Shown here: piece by piece, positions 17,130 to 24,937 of the stretch
Position numbering within the stretch: position 1 is the stretch's first letter
How the letters are laid out: each line of letters starts with the position of its first letter
NCBI GenBank assembly: GCA_964427425.1
Contig: CAYRUD010000005.1
Span: 1-48,747 of the forward strand
Direction of reading: 5' to 3'
DNA from: CAYRUD01 sp964427425
GTDB lineage: Bacteria; Chlamydiota; Chlamydiia; Chlamydiales; FEN-1388
DNA length: 48,747 bases
Notes under the pieces: generated by a model
The model's database searches: none
What the model saw: only the letters and a program-made list of their open reading frames with translations
What the model was told of the DNA's origin: nothing
Translations under genes and position numbers: made by a program

Positions 17130-18002
17130 TTATCTACCGCAAAGGATTGCGAAATAGCCAATGTGACTGAACCCTAGCGATTGATAGACTTTTTGAGCAG
17201 GGATATTTTCTTCATTTGTAAAGAGAATGAGTGTTGTAAGCCCATGAAGATGGAAGCAGTCATGTATCAAATTGTCAAGTAATCTCTTTGCGAATCCTTG
17301 GTTTCGATACGAAGGATGAGTGAAAACGCCTCCGACTTGACCAACGGTGTCAGTTTTGGCATTTAATTCAGCAACAGAGATGAGCTTTGAGTCACTAAAG
17401 AGCCCCCATATAATTTTCTTGCGTACTCTTTCAATGAATTGTGTATTCACTTGATGTTCTGGAAGTGTATTCACAAGCCGCTGCTCTCGTTCATAGCCTT
17501 TATTGAGCTCTCTCCACGCTACATAATCGTTTTCTACAAGGAAACGAGCGCTATCTGCTTTTAATGGCAATTGTTGGCTGTTATGAAGAGAGTAGAGGGG
17601 GTCTTTTCTCACGCAGAGCTCTTCAGTGATGGCATTTTTATTTAAAAGCCAATCCCATAACTCTTTACAAAAAGACCATTCACCCAAAATGGTCTTTATC
17701 GAAATGCCATCCTGACTACAAGAAGAAAGGATCTCTTTGAATAGCTCTTCAGTTCCTTTTGTGCTTGATTGGATAAGAAGCGTTCCCAAACGTGTTATGC
17801 TGAAGACGGCGCATATTTCTCTTGTGTCTCTTTTTTGATTATAGATAATTTTTACATTACCTGAGTGAGGTGCTTGAGTAATCGTGAGGCCATATGTGTC
17901 TATATTGCTGAGAAGGAAAAGACATGTCTCTTTATAAGGTTCTAAGAACCTCTTGATGTCGTTAAGAGAGGAGCTGCTTGCGGGTTCGATAGAATATGGC
18001 AT
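17130..18002 (-). CDS. GNAT-family N-acetyltransferase
   Basis: ATG 18002 is chosen because GAGGG lies seven bases upstream; another ATG at 18023 adds seven residues. The last 85 residues carry the GNAT core: a strand L-I-S-V-A-E-L, then G-G-V-F-T-H-P-S-Y-R-N-Q-G-F-A (acetyl-CoA pyrophosphate loop, R/Q-x-x-G-x-A), then I-L-F-T-N-E-E-N-x-P-A-Q-K-V-Y-Q-S-L-G-F, the usual end of the fold. The N-terminal 200 residues look like a degenerate second acyltransferase half, as in FR47-like proteins. It transfers an acetyl group from acetyl-CoA to an unidentified amine. A hairpin separates it from the aquaporin upstream on the same strand. Confidence 0.75.
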   Translation of the reverse strand: MPYSIEPASSSSLNDIKRFLEPYKETCLFLLSNIDTYGLTITQAPHSGNVKIIYNQKRDTREICAVFSITRLGTLLIQSSTKGTEELFKEILSSCSQDGISIKTILGEWSFCKELWDWLLNKNAITEELCVRKDPLYSLHNSQQLPLKADSARFLVENDYVAWRELNKGYEREQRLVNTLPEHQVNTQFIERVRKKIIWGLFSDSKLISVAELNAKTDTVGQVGGVFTHPSYRNQGFAKRLLDNLIHDCFHLHGLTTLILFTNEENIPAQKVYQSLGFSHIGYFAILCGR

Positions 18003-18029
18003 AAGAGAACCCTCTATCAACATTCATGA

Positions 18030-18060
18030 GAGGCTCTTAAGGGGGGGGTGTAAGAGCCTC
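18030..18060 (-). terminator. Hairpin with poly-G/C loop between aquaporin and GNAT genes
   Basis: GAGGCTCTTA (18030-18039) and TAAGAGCCTC (18051-18060) form a perfect 10-bp stem. The loop contains eight consecutive G on the plus strand (18041-18048). It lies just after the stop of the aquaporin gene (minus strand). No U tract follows. Confidence 0.55.
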
Positions 18061-18076
18061 AAAGATAAAGTGGAAT

Positions 18077-18700
18077 TTATTCTTTATTATGAGCAGCTTT
18101 GAAAGTTATGGCTGCTAACGCACCACCGATGAGTTGGGCGGCTGAAAACGCTAAAGATGCCGTCCAGGTTGAGATATTCATCATAGCTAAGCCAACGCTC
18201 ACCGCTGGATTGAATGCGCCACCTGAAAGAGGTCCTACAGCATAAGCTCCCGCAATTACTGTTGCTCCAATAGCAAGGCCGAAATAGCAATTCTCTTTTG
18301 TCGCTTTTGCTGTCGCGACATTCAAGACAACAAATGAGAGCGCAAATGTGAAGAGCGCTTCAGCAATAAATCCGCGCATCATTTCCACTGGCACAATCTC
18401 AACTACGAATTTTCCTTTAAAAAAGAGGACTGTTGAGCTGGCAAGAACTGCCCCTATAATTTGAGCAAGCCAGTACTTAAAAAGATCTTCTAATTGAAGC
18501 AATCCGCGCATGAAGACTGAGAATGACACTGCTGGATTATAATGGCCACCTGAGATATGAGCTCCAGCGTAAACCATGACTGCAAGAATTGATCCAATTG
18601 CAAGCGGGGCTAAAAATCCGGCGTTGTTTGGTGGAAGCGTCACCATTCCAATAGTGAAGATGAGAAAGAATGAGCCTAATAATTCATAGACATATTTCAT
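18077..18700 (-). CDS. MIP-family aquaporin-like channel
   Basis: The protein has 207 residues with six hydrophobic segments and two half-helices. The first reads G-G-H-Y-N-P-A-V-S and the second G-G-A-F-N-P-A-V-S, the two NPA boxes of the major intrinsic protein family. The internal twofold repeat is obvious. MIP channels pass water, glycerol or other small neutral solutes through the inner membrane. The second NPA is normally followed by Arg of the aromatic/arginine filter; here it is Val, so selectivity is probably not that of a classical water channel. The short length and lack of glycerol-facilitator insertions argue against GlpF. About 90 bases upstream are free for a promoter. Confidence 0.85.
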   Translation of the reverse strand: MKYVYELLGSFFLIFTIGMVTLPPNNAGFLAPLAIGSILAVMVYAGAHISGGHYNPAVSFSVFMRGLLQLEDLFKYWLAQIIGAVLASSTVLFFKGKFVVEIVPVEMMRGFIAEALFTFALSFVVLNVATAKATKENCYFGLAIGATVIAGAYAVGPLSGGAFNPAVSVGLAMMNISTWTASLAFSAAQLIGGALAAITFKAAHNKE

Positions 18701-18793
18701 GTGAAATTCCTTTTACTAATTACTTCCCTGTATAAGAAACAATAATGATTTGTTAGTTTTTGTGGAGGGAAAATTAACTGAAATCAGTTTGGT

Positions 18794-19512
18794 TTATTCT
18801 GAGCTCGATTTCCTTATCTCATTTGCGTAATTATGAGCATATCGGGTTGGTTCGGGTAGTTTAAATCCTTTAAGCGATCGTCTCACAATGTCGACTGCTG
18901 TTTCTAAAGAGACCTTATGTCCAACTGAGATAATGAGCGGATTTGAGCGTTTCTTTGTTTTAAGAAGCATGGCGATTGGTTTTCCATGCCACACAAGTGG
19001 GGTCTGGCTTCCAACATCCTCTCCAAGATCGTGCAAAGGTTTACCTACAAGAGGAGTTTTTGCGACGCCGATTGAGGGATATTGAGCAAAACGCCTATAT
19101 GACTTGCTATCCCTAATCCTCTTGGATGGCTTATGCCATGGCCGTCGATCATGATGAGGTCTGGTTTTTTTTCGAGCTTTTGAATAGCTTGAATCAGCGA
19201 TGGAGCTTCTCTAAAGCCTAATAATCCAGGGATATATGGAAATCGAGCTTTCTCAAAGCTGCTTGTAGTTTCAATAACTGTATATTGAGGGAAGGAGAGC
19301 AGGACTGAGACTCCGTATATTATATTCTCAGGGTCGCGAGGAGTGTTGCTGACATCTACTCCTGCGATTGTGTGAATATCTGTAAACGTGTCTGAACTAA
19401 TAACCTTAGAGGCCATCTCTCTTTGAGCATTGATCGCTTCTGACGTAGTCTTAGGGAAAAGCCATGCTTTTTCTTCAATTGTAAGATGGATTTCTGGATT
19501 TCGGTTGTCCAT
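18794..19512 (-). pseudogene. nfi: Endonuclease V, split by a one-base frameshift
   Basis: The 5' frame starts at ATG 19512 (GAGG six to seven bases upstream) and has the catalytic Asp53 (A-G-V-D-V), Glu102 (G-F-R-E-A-P) and Asp123 (M-I-D-G-H-G). It then reads N-I-P-Q-S-A-S-Q-K and stops at 19045. The expected continuation P-S-I-G-V-A-K-T-P-L-V-G-K-P is found one frame over and runs to 18794. Adding one C in the minus-strand CCC (plus-strand GGG 19076-19078) restores a full-length protein of about 239 residues, the normal size. Endonuclease V nicks DNA or RNA near deoxyinosine or inosine. The substrate-binding C-terminal third is lost in the frame as read. This is either recent inactivation or a homopolymer sequencing error. 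Confidence 0.85.
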
Positions 19513-19577
19513 TGATGGCCTCATATCCGTGAGGGAAGCGTTACTGCAACGTTTTAAGCCTCCCTTATGGAATTGAT

Positions 19578-20435
19578 TTACTTACATAGATAAATTTCCA
19601 AAGCCCTCGTGAATAAAGTTAGAGCTCTTTCGTCCTTAGACAGAGTAAGGTAGCAGTTTGAATATACTTCGATTATTTGATTAAGAAAATCTGGTTTATC
19701 TAGAGTTCGGCCTTCTTGAGACAGTATATCTGAGTCGTCCATAAGGCATTCGAGAAAAATAATCTTTTGTTGATCGGTTGCTTTATCTAGAAGAGGGCAA
19801 AGAAGATTTAAATTATCTAAAATAGCCTCAAGTCTCGTTTTTGGTAGTAGCTCGATGTGATAGGGGGCTATGTTGAGATAGTTCTTTCTTAATGCATTAA
19901 TTGCATCGAAGTTCTGAATCAGACTATACATAGACAAGAGTTCTTTTGATTCTGAAGACATGCATTCTCCTGAATCCGAGCATTTCCTCGTATTTGTAAA
20001 TGATTTTCTTGCTTGATCTAAGGTAAAGCGTAGGCATTTCTTGGCAATATCGAGATTTAATTTTGTCTGATTAAAGTATGTGATTATCCCTTGAGCCAAT
20101 AATTCGGATACGTGCGTAATTCCAAAGACAGTATCTATTTCGATCGTCTGGGAAAGGTTGTATTTAATGAGCCTATTCATTCTGTATTGTATTTCAAGCA
20201 GCTCATTATAATACGGCGAGGTGTAATCTACGATGCGTGGAACAATATTGATACTCAATGAGTTGTTTGGGGTTGTGACTGCGCGAGCTGCAACTGCTTG
20301 AGTTGTAGAATGAAGAGTGGTTATAGGATCTGGTTTGTTTGATTCCAAACTTGATGAGTCTGCAGCGATGTCTGAGTCAGACAGCTGCAATGGATCAAAA
20401 ATTAAATTATAAGTCGTGAATTGATTGCTTATCAT
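19578..20435 (-). CDS. Cytosolic-type helical protein, candidate effector (paralogue of 20505-21419)
   Basis: The protein has 285 residues and no signal peptide. The first 70 residues are rich in Ser, Thr, Asp and Asn, low in order, and resemble a type III secretion leader. The rest is helical. It shares plan and several positions with the next gene upstream: a middle segment of long helices, a stretch I-L-D-N-L-N-L-L-C-P-L-L-D versus I-F-H-A-I-G-D-L-L-P-F-I-D, and identical C-terminal ends of the form A-L-x-x-F-x-x-x-L-x-I-Y-L-C. The family is not recognised. The two genes are 69 bases apart on the same strand, probably one transcript from a tandem duplication. Confidence 0.65.
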   Translation of the reverse strand: MISNQFTTYNLIFDPLQLSDSDIAADSSSLESNKPDPITTLHSTTQAVAARAVTTPNNSLSINIVPRIVDYTSPYYNELLEIQYRMNRLIKYNLSQTIEIDTVFGITHVSELLAQGIITYFNQTKLNLDIAKKCLRFTLDQARKSFTNTRKCSDSGECMSSESKELLSMYSLIQNFDAINALRKNYLNIAPYHIELLPKTRLEAILDNLNLLCPLLDKATDQQKIIFLECLMDDSDILSQEGRTLDKPDFLNQIIEVYSNCYLTLSKDERALTLFTRALEIYLCK

Positions 20436-20504
20436 CTTTGCCTACTTGTTTATTTATATGTGTATTCTAAATTCGTGCTTTATATGTGATGGATGCCTTC
20501 TTTA

Positions 20505-21419
20505 TTATTCGCATAAATATATCTGTAATCCATTTATGAAAATATGAAGGGCCTCAATATCGGAAGCTTGACTTTCATATGCGAGAGTGTATGCGTGTAA
20601 GAGGTTTTGGAATGGTTGAGATAGAGTAGTATCTATTTGTTCTTCTTGTAGGTAATGGGGTTGAAATTTGTGATTGAGTGACTCAGGAGTGTCGTCTTGT
20701 AGATAGTGATAGAATAAAGTCAGCTCGCTTACGGGTACACTGTCGATGAAAGGGAGTAGATCTCCAATAGCGTGAAAAATATCCTCTACTCGTGTCTCTT
20801 CTTGTCCATGAGTGTACGTTTTAATTTCATGCAGATTACGGCAAGCGATTTCATATATTCTTTCGAAATTCTTAGTAAGCACATAGAGGCTCGCAAATTC
20901 CCTTTGCGCATAAAGATTTGAAACGCTGAGAGATTCTGCAAGCGTATGCTTTTGAATAGTCTCTTGCAGTGTGTAGTACACTAATCTGTAAAGGTTTATT
21001 GGATCAAGGCCTGCTTCCTTCTTGATGTCTATCATCTCTTTTTGTCGGAGTAGATTGATGATCATGAAAGCTGAGGATTTAGATATGTTCGATACGGTCT
21101 CTTGCAAGAACTTATTGATCGATGGGCTCAGTATATTGTTCATCTCTTCTAACAGCCTATTACCCTTTTCGTGAGAAGAAGAAACTGGAGGCTGTGCAGG
21201 TATAAGGGTTAGTCTAGTCGTAGGAGTAAGCTGAAAAGTTACAGGAGTGGTCCCTTGATTTTGAAAGAAGTTGGAAGCGACAGATTGGATTGTTACGTTT
21301 GTTGTTGAGAGAGCGGATGCTGTAGGGTGGTCATTAAGGCGAAAGTCATTATTATGTATTTCGCTTTTTGTTGGGTTCAGCTGGGTAGACGATGGTAGGG
21401 GTGGAATAGAATTTGACAT
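20505..21419 (-). CDS. Cytosolic-type helical protein, candidate effector (paralogue of 19578-20435)
   Basis: The protein has 304 residues and begins MSNSIPPLPSSTQLNPTKSE, a Ser/Thr/Pro/Asn-rich leader of about 95 residues without hydrophobic core, followed by helical segments. It ends A-L-H-I-F-I-N-G-L-Q-I-Y-L-C-E, matching the end of the downstream gene. No catalytic motif is visible. It is first in a two-gene minus-strand unit. Type III secretion is suggested by the N-terminal composition and proximity to other candidate effectors, not by a defined motif. Confidence 0.65.
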   Translation of the reverse strand: MSNSIPPLPSSTQLNPTKSEIHNNDFRLNDHPTASALSTTNVTIQSVASNFFQNQGTTPVTFQLTPTTRLTLIPAQPPVSSSHEKGNRLLEEMNNILSPSINKFLQETVSNISKSSAFMIINLLRQKEMIDIKKEAGLDPINLYRLVYYTLQETIQKHTLAESLSVSNLYAQREFASLYVLTKNFERIYEIACRNLHEIKTYTHGQEETRVEDIFHAIGDLLPFIDSVPVSELTLFYHYLQDDTPESLNHKFQPHYLQEEQIDTTLSQPFQNLLHAYTLAYESQASDIEALHIFINGLQIYLCE

Positions 21420-21590
21420 ATAAATGCTTAATTAAAATATTTAAAGACATGTTTTATTTTTAATTTAATGGGTGCCGGTAATTTATATTATAGTTTCTGG
21501 TGAGCATCCATGCAATTAAATACATTTATTGCGAAAGATGCTTACAGTTACCTGTCAGTAGTCGGAAGAGAAAATGAAAGTGGATCTCTA

Positions 21591-21872
21591 TTATTCGATG
21601 ATGTGAGGGGTTATGGCATCGCTGTCAGATATGGTGATGGTAAAGCCCTTCACGAAGAAGAGAATGAGAGCGACAGGAAAGAAAAGAAGAGTCCAAACGC
21701 AGAGCCAAAATTTTGATCCGGTGTATTGAAGGCTGTATGTTTTATTGTCTAATATGAAACAGCCATTTACACAAAGGAGGATGAGAGCTACTGGAAAAAA
21801 GATAATTCCCCAGAAGATGAGCCATCCAAGCGATCCTCCGTAGCGCACCTGTGCTCGACGCGTAATCATCAT
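21591..21872 (-). CDS. Small membrane protein with an internal duplication
   Basis: The protein has 93 residues. The start at 21872 is preceded by AAGGAG at good distance. Two copies of a unit of about 32 residues are visible: G-S-L-G-W-L-I-F-W-G-I-I then F-F-P-V-A-L-I-L, and G-S-K-F-W-L-C-V-W-T-L-L then F-F-P-V-A-L-I-L. Each is one transmembrane helix followed by a short polar beta-like segment (FILDNKTYSLQY, FTITISDSD). It is probably a two-pass inner-membrane protein. An overlapping plus-strand frame (21510-21716) has no such features and is rejected. Function unknown. Confidence 0.65.
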   Translation of the reverse strand: MMITRRAQVRYGGSLGWLIFWGIIFFPVALILLCVNGCFILDNKTYSLQYTGSKFWLCVWTLLFFPVALILFFVKGFTITISDSDAITPHIIE

Positions 21873-22189
21873 AAATTAACTCCTTATTATCTAATTATGT
21901 AATTATATTGTTGGTTGTCATTTTGTCTAATATTTTGTTTTCTTGTTCTTCGAGGTTAATTGTTTTTGATGCGTTGTTAGAGTCGTTCATATTGTATTTA
22001 GGTTTTCTTCCTCAAAGATCTACATAGATAAATCATCAATTCGCTAGTCTAGAAAGCGTAACACATCGTGGGCTATACTTAGAGGTGTTTCGCTTGTGTA
22101 TACGCTCGATTGTCTTATTGTTTCCATCTTTTATACTACGGATAACAGCCAAGTAAGTTCACATAATAGAAATAATAAAGAGGTGTCTT
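21873..22189. other. Divergent intergenic region
   Basis: These 317 bases are AT-rich and contain the promoter of the methyltransferase gene (22110-22137) and presumably that of the small membrane protein on the other strand. I see no further gene or repeat. Confidence 0.5.
22110..22137 (+). promoter_or_regulatory. Sigma-70-type promoter candidate
   Basis: TTGTCT (22110-22115) and TATACT (22132-22137) are spaced 16 bases apart, upstream of the exported methyltransferase gene at 22190. Confidence 0.45.
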
Positions 22190-23134
22190 ATGACGACAAA
22201 TTATACATCTATGGCCTTTCGGGCTTCGGTTTCGTTTTTACTCGTGCTTTTAGCTGGAGTCATGTTCTCGGGGACTGTATTTGCAAATACTTGGACAGAG
22301 TCAATCTGGTTTCGCGATCTCACTGGGATGACGTTGGATCCGATTGAATATGATGCTAATTCAGGCCCCCAAAAAAAGTGGGTTCAAGAGTTCATTGGTA
22401 AAATACCTTTTAAAGGAAATGAGGATGTGCTTGATGTAGGGTCTGGAACTGGCTTAGAGTCAGCCGTAATAGCTTCCAAGGTTCCGCAAGGAAGAGTTGT
22501 TGCTATTGACTCTTCAGAAGCAATGGTTCTCTTTGGAATGAAGACATATGGATCTCAGCATAAGAACTTAGTGTTTCAAAAAGCTGACGTGCGTGATCTT
22601 GCCTATGATCAACAATTCGATATTGTTGTCACAAGCTCGATGCTCCATTGGTTTAAGGATAATCAAAAAGCGATAGATCAATTAGCTAAAGCTCTTAAAC
22701 CAACTGGTAAATTGTATGTGAGGGCATTCACAAATGAATCAAAAGACGCGGTCATGAATAAAGTAATTGAGAAGGTAGTCTCAGAAGCGAAATGGAAACT
22801 TGTCTTTAAAAATTTAAAACAAATTTTTTCAACTGTAACGAGATATGATCTTGAGGCTTTAGTAAAGAATGCAGGACTTCATATCAAGAATGTCCAAGTA
22901 GTCGAGTGTAAATATACCTTCAAGAATAAGGAAGAGCTTATCAACTGGCTTATGCCTTGGAAGAAAGCTGTCCAGACGCTTCCACAAGTTATCGACCTTC
23001 CAGATAATGTATATAGATCTTTTGTTAATGAGATTGTGACTTCATATCTTGAAAAGCAACATATGGATCCAGATGGAGGGATTTCTTTTAGCGCTCCAAT
23101 GATTGAAATTGAAGCTGAAAAAAGATCTAAATAG
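22190..23134 (+). CDS. Sec-exported class I SAM-dependent methyltransferase, copy 1
   Basis: The protein has 314 residues. The start is supported by GAGGT five bases upstream. Residues 1-32 are a clear signal peptide (hydrophobic core SVSFLLVLLAGVMFSGTVFA, then N-T). The mature protein is a complete class I methyltransferase: motif I V-L-D-V-G-S-G-T-G (80-88), acidic end of strand 2 V-V-A-I-D-S-S, then K-A-D-V-R-D-L, motif IV F-D-I-V-V-T-S-S, the L-H-W-F-K-D-N post-motif and L-K-P-T-G-K-L-Y. It resembles trans-aconitate or juvenile-hormone type small-molecule methyltransferases. The substrate is unknown. Such enzymes need cytosolic SAM, so a secreted form makes most sense if it acts inside a host cell. 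Confidence 0.8.
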   Translation: MTTNYTSMAFRASVSFLLVLLAGVMFSGTVFANTWTESIWFRDLTGMTLDPIEYDANSGPQKKWVQEFIGKIPFKGNEDVLDVGSGTGLESAVIASKVPQGRVVAIDSSEAMVLFGMKTYGSQHKNLVFQKADVRDLAYDQQFDIVVTSSMLHWFKDNQKAIDQLAKALKPTGKLYVRAFTNESKDAVMNKVIEKVVSEAKWKLVFKNLKQIFSTVTRYDLEALVKNAGLHIKNVQVVECKYTFKNKEELINWLMPWKKAVQTLPQVIDLPDNVYRSFVNEIVTSYLEKQHMDPDGGISFSAPMIEIEAEKRSK

Positions 23135-23163
23135 TTTTAAGACATTATCCCAAGTATTTAGGA

Positions 23164-23194
23164 AAGAGATTTCCCGTTAATCGTGAAATCTCTT
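23164..23194 (+). terminator. Terminator hairpin after methyltransferase copy 1
   Basis: AAGAGATTTC (23164-23173) and GAAATCTCTT (23185-23194) form a perfect 10-bp stem, extendable by CG-CG in the loop. Confidence 0.6.
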
Positions 23195-23325
23195 ATGTTT
23201 ATAAATGTAATGCCTTTTAGAAAGGGTAAGTGCTCTTTTAATATGTGTTAAAAACTAATTTCTAACTGGCATTGAACTTATAGTAAATAATTATAATGTG
23301 TTTTCAATAATCTTGGAGGTTGGTT

Positions 23326-24318
23326 ATGCATATTCGAGTGCATACTCAATGGCGTTGTCTTCTCAATTCTCTTTCCTTCGCGCTTGCGATGTCTTTCGTA
23401 TTATCATCGATCACAGCGACATCTCTAGCAGCTGATGAGAATGAAGTATCGCCTGATCATAAAGCAATATGCCTCTATAAAGATTTATCAGGCACGATTC
23501 TCGATCCTGAAGAATATCATGCTCACTCTGAACCTCAGTCAAAGTGGGAGATGGAGTTCGTTGACAAAATAAAATTCAAAGGAAATGAGAACATCCTTCA
23601 TGCAGGCTCTGCGGATGGACGAGTCACGACTCATATTGCTTCTAAAGTGAAACAAGGTAACGTAATCGGTGTTGATCTGTCATCATATATGGTTGACTTC
23701 GCAAAGAAGACATATGAATCAACCTTTAAAAACCTCTCTTTCGAGCAAGGTGATGTTCAGAAGCTGAGTATGAATAAGCAATTTGATATGGTGATCTCAA
23801 GCGGGATATTCCATTGGTTTAAGGATAATAAGCTAGCGTTAGAAAGTATTGCTAGTGTCTTAAAACATGATGGGCATCTCTATTTGAGAGTGTATGCCGA
23901 TACAATTAATTCTGATAGCGCGAAACAAGACGCGATCTGGAAAGCAATGGATAAAGTGTCGACAACGAATACATGGAGCTGGCTTTTCTATAAACCTGAG
24001 TCTGTTTTCTCATCTATCAGCAAGGCAGATCTTGAGAAAGCGCTCCAGGAAGCAGGATATAAAAACATTAAAGTAAAAGAAATTACCTGCAAATCTACTT
24101 TCAAAGACAAGCAGGAGATGCTCTATTGGCTCTGGCCTTGGAGAAAAGTCTTTCAAAGGCTTCCATCCTATTTGCCAATGCAAGACTCTACCTATAAAGG
24201 CTTCATTGAGGATGTTATCGATTCGTATTCGAAAATCATGAAATTAAAATCGAATGAAAACATTCCATTTACTCTTACAATGTATGAAGTAGAGGCTGTA
24301 AAGGTAGATAAGTGGTAA
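23326..24318 (+). CDS. Sec-exported class I SAM-dependent methyltransferase-like, copy 2
   Basis: ATG 23326 is chosen, with GGAGG six bases upstream; a TTG two codons earlier is in frame. The signal peptide is CLLNSLSFALAMSFVLSSIT followed by ATSLAA. The protein parallels copy 1 along its length: D-L-S-G-T-I-L-D-P-E-E-Y, K-G-N-E-N-I-L, I-A-S-K-V, F-D-M-V-I-S-S, F-H-W-F-K-D-N, and a C-terminal K-D-K-Q-E-M-L-Y-W-L-W-P-W. The SAM motif I is altered: copy 1 has D-V-G-S-G-T-G, while this has H-A-G-S-A-D-G, losing the acidic residue and the middle Gly. It may bind SAM poorly or a different ligand. The separate hairpin and upstream TATAAT (23292-23297) suggest its own transcription unit. It clearly arose by tandem duplication. 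Confidence 0.78.
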   Translation: MHIRVHTQWRCLLNSLSFALAMSFVLSSITATSLAADENEVSPDHKAICLYKDLSGTILDPEEYHAHSEPQSKWEMEFVDKIKFKGNENILHAGSADGRVTTHIASKVKQGNVIGVDLSSYMVDFAKKTYESTFKNLSFEQGDVQKLSMNKQFDMVISSGIFHWFKDNKLALESIASVLKHDGHLYLRVYADTINSDSAKQDAIWKAMDKVSTTNTWSWLFYKPESVFSSISKADLEKALQEAGYKNIKVKEITCKSTFKDKQEMLYWLWPWRKVFQRLPSYLPMQDSTYKGFIEDVIDSYSKIMKLKSNENIPFTLTMYEVEAVKVDKW

Positions 24319-24349
24319 CCGTATAATCTTCTTTCATGGGACTTTAATG

Positions 24350-24408
24350 GCCCATACCATGTCGTAGAGTAGTGCAAAGCTTTACAATATGGTATGGGCT
24401 TTTTATTT
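24350..24408 (+). terminator. Rho-independent terminator
   Basis: GCCCATACCAT (24350-24360) and ATGGTATGGGC (24389-24399) form a perfect 11-bp stem, followed by TTTTTATTTT. It is the strongest intrinsic terminator in the window and ends the methyltransferase pair. Confidence 0.85.
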
Positions 24409-24425
24409 TGAGTATTCTCAATCTG

Positions 24426-24611
24426 TTACTCTATTGGGATAATATTTTGCGGCATTTCGTGTTGAGTTATCTTACGGATTGTAGGGGCTCCAGTAAAGAG
24501 ATCGTATTTGACGCTTTGCTGAGGCTCGCCTAAGCTTAAAAGAGAGGCTGATGCAATGCTAATAATATAGAAGAGAGCAAATAATAAATGTGGCATGGCG
24601 CGAGTAAACAT
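24426..24611 (-). CDS. Small exported peptide
   Basis: The protein has 61 residues. The start at 24611 is preceded by GGAGG ten bases upstream. Residues 1-24 look like a signal peptide (MPHLLFALFYIISIASASLL from the second Met). The remaining 37 residues are polar and unrecognised. It is convergent with the methyltransferase pair and has free upstream space for a promoter. The call rests on the ribosome-binding site and the signal peptide only. Confidence 0.5.
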   Translation of the reverse strand: MFTRAMPHLLFALFYIISIASASLLSLGEPQQSVKYDLFTGAPTIRKITQHEMPQNIIPIE

Positions 24612-24937
24612 TGGAGTAATTCCTCCGAAAAAGAAGAAGCTTATATTATTGAAAAGTCATAACGGAGTTTTTAGTCCCAATGTGAAGAGAAATAGGGGCT
24701 AAATGCATGAAAAGAAATCCTATTGAGGATTCGCTACAATCTTGTGTGCAAGCTAATGGATTATATATCAGCTATGCATGAATCGTGCTGAGGCCTTGTT
24801 TTGTATACTTCGATATGTAAACTATGTCAAGTGATAAGATCTAAAAGATCAAGATAGATAAAGGAAGATATCTCATTCAGATATGCCCCATCAATTTTTG
24901 AAGAAGGATGAAGATGGGGCATTTAGCGGAAGCGTTT
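24612..24937. other. Intergenic region with terminator hairpin of the osmoprotectant operon
   Basis: These 326 bases contain the upstream region of the small exported peptide and, at 24883-24922, an inverted repeat (ATGCCCCATC and GATGGGGCAT, 10-bp stem) placed just after the end of the minus-strand ABC transporter operon. I see no coding sequence. Confidence 0.55.
24883..24922 (-). terminator. Terminator hairpin of the OpuC-type operon
   Basis: ATGCCCCATC (24883-24892) pairs perfectly with GATGGGGCAT (24913-24922), 16 bases past the stop of the permease/binding-protein gene. Confidence 0.6.

Noticed and set aside
21510..21716. 68-codon plus-strand frame
   Set aside because: It is antisense to the duplicated two-helix membrane protein, which has a good ribosome-binding site and clear hydrophobic pattern.
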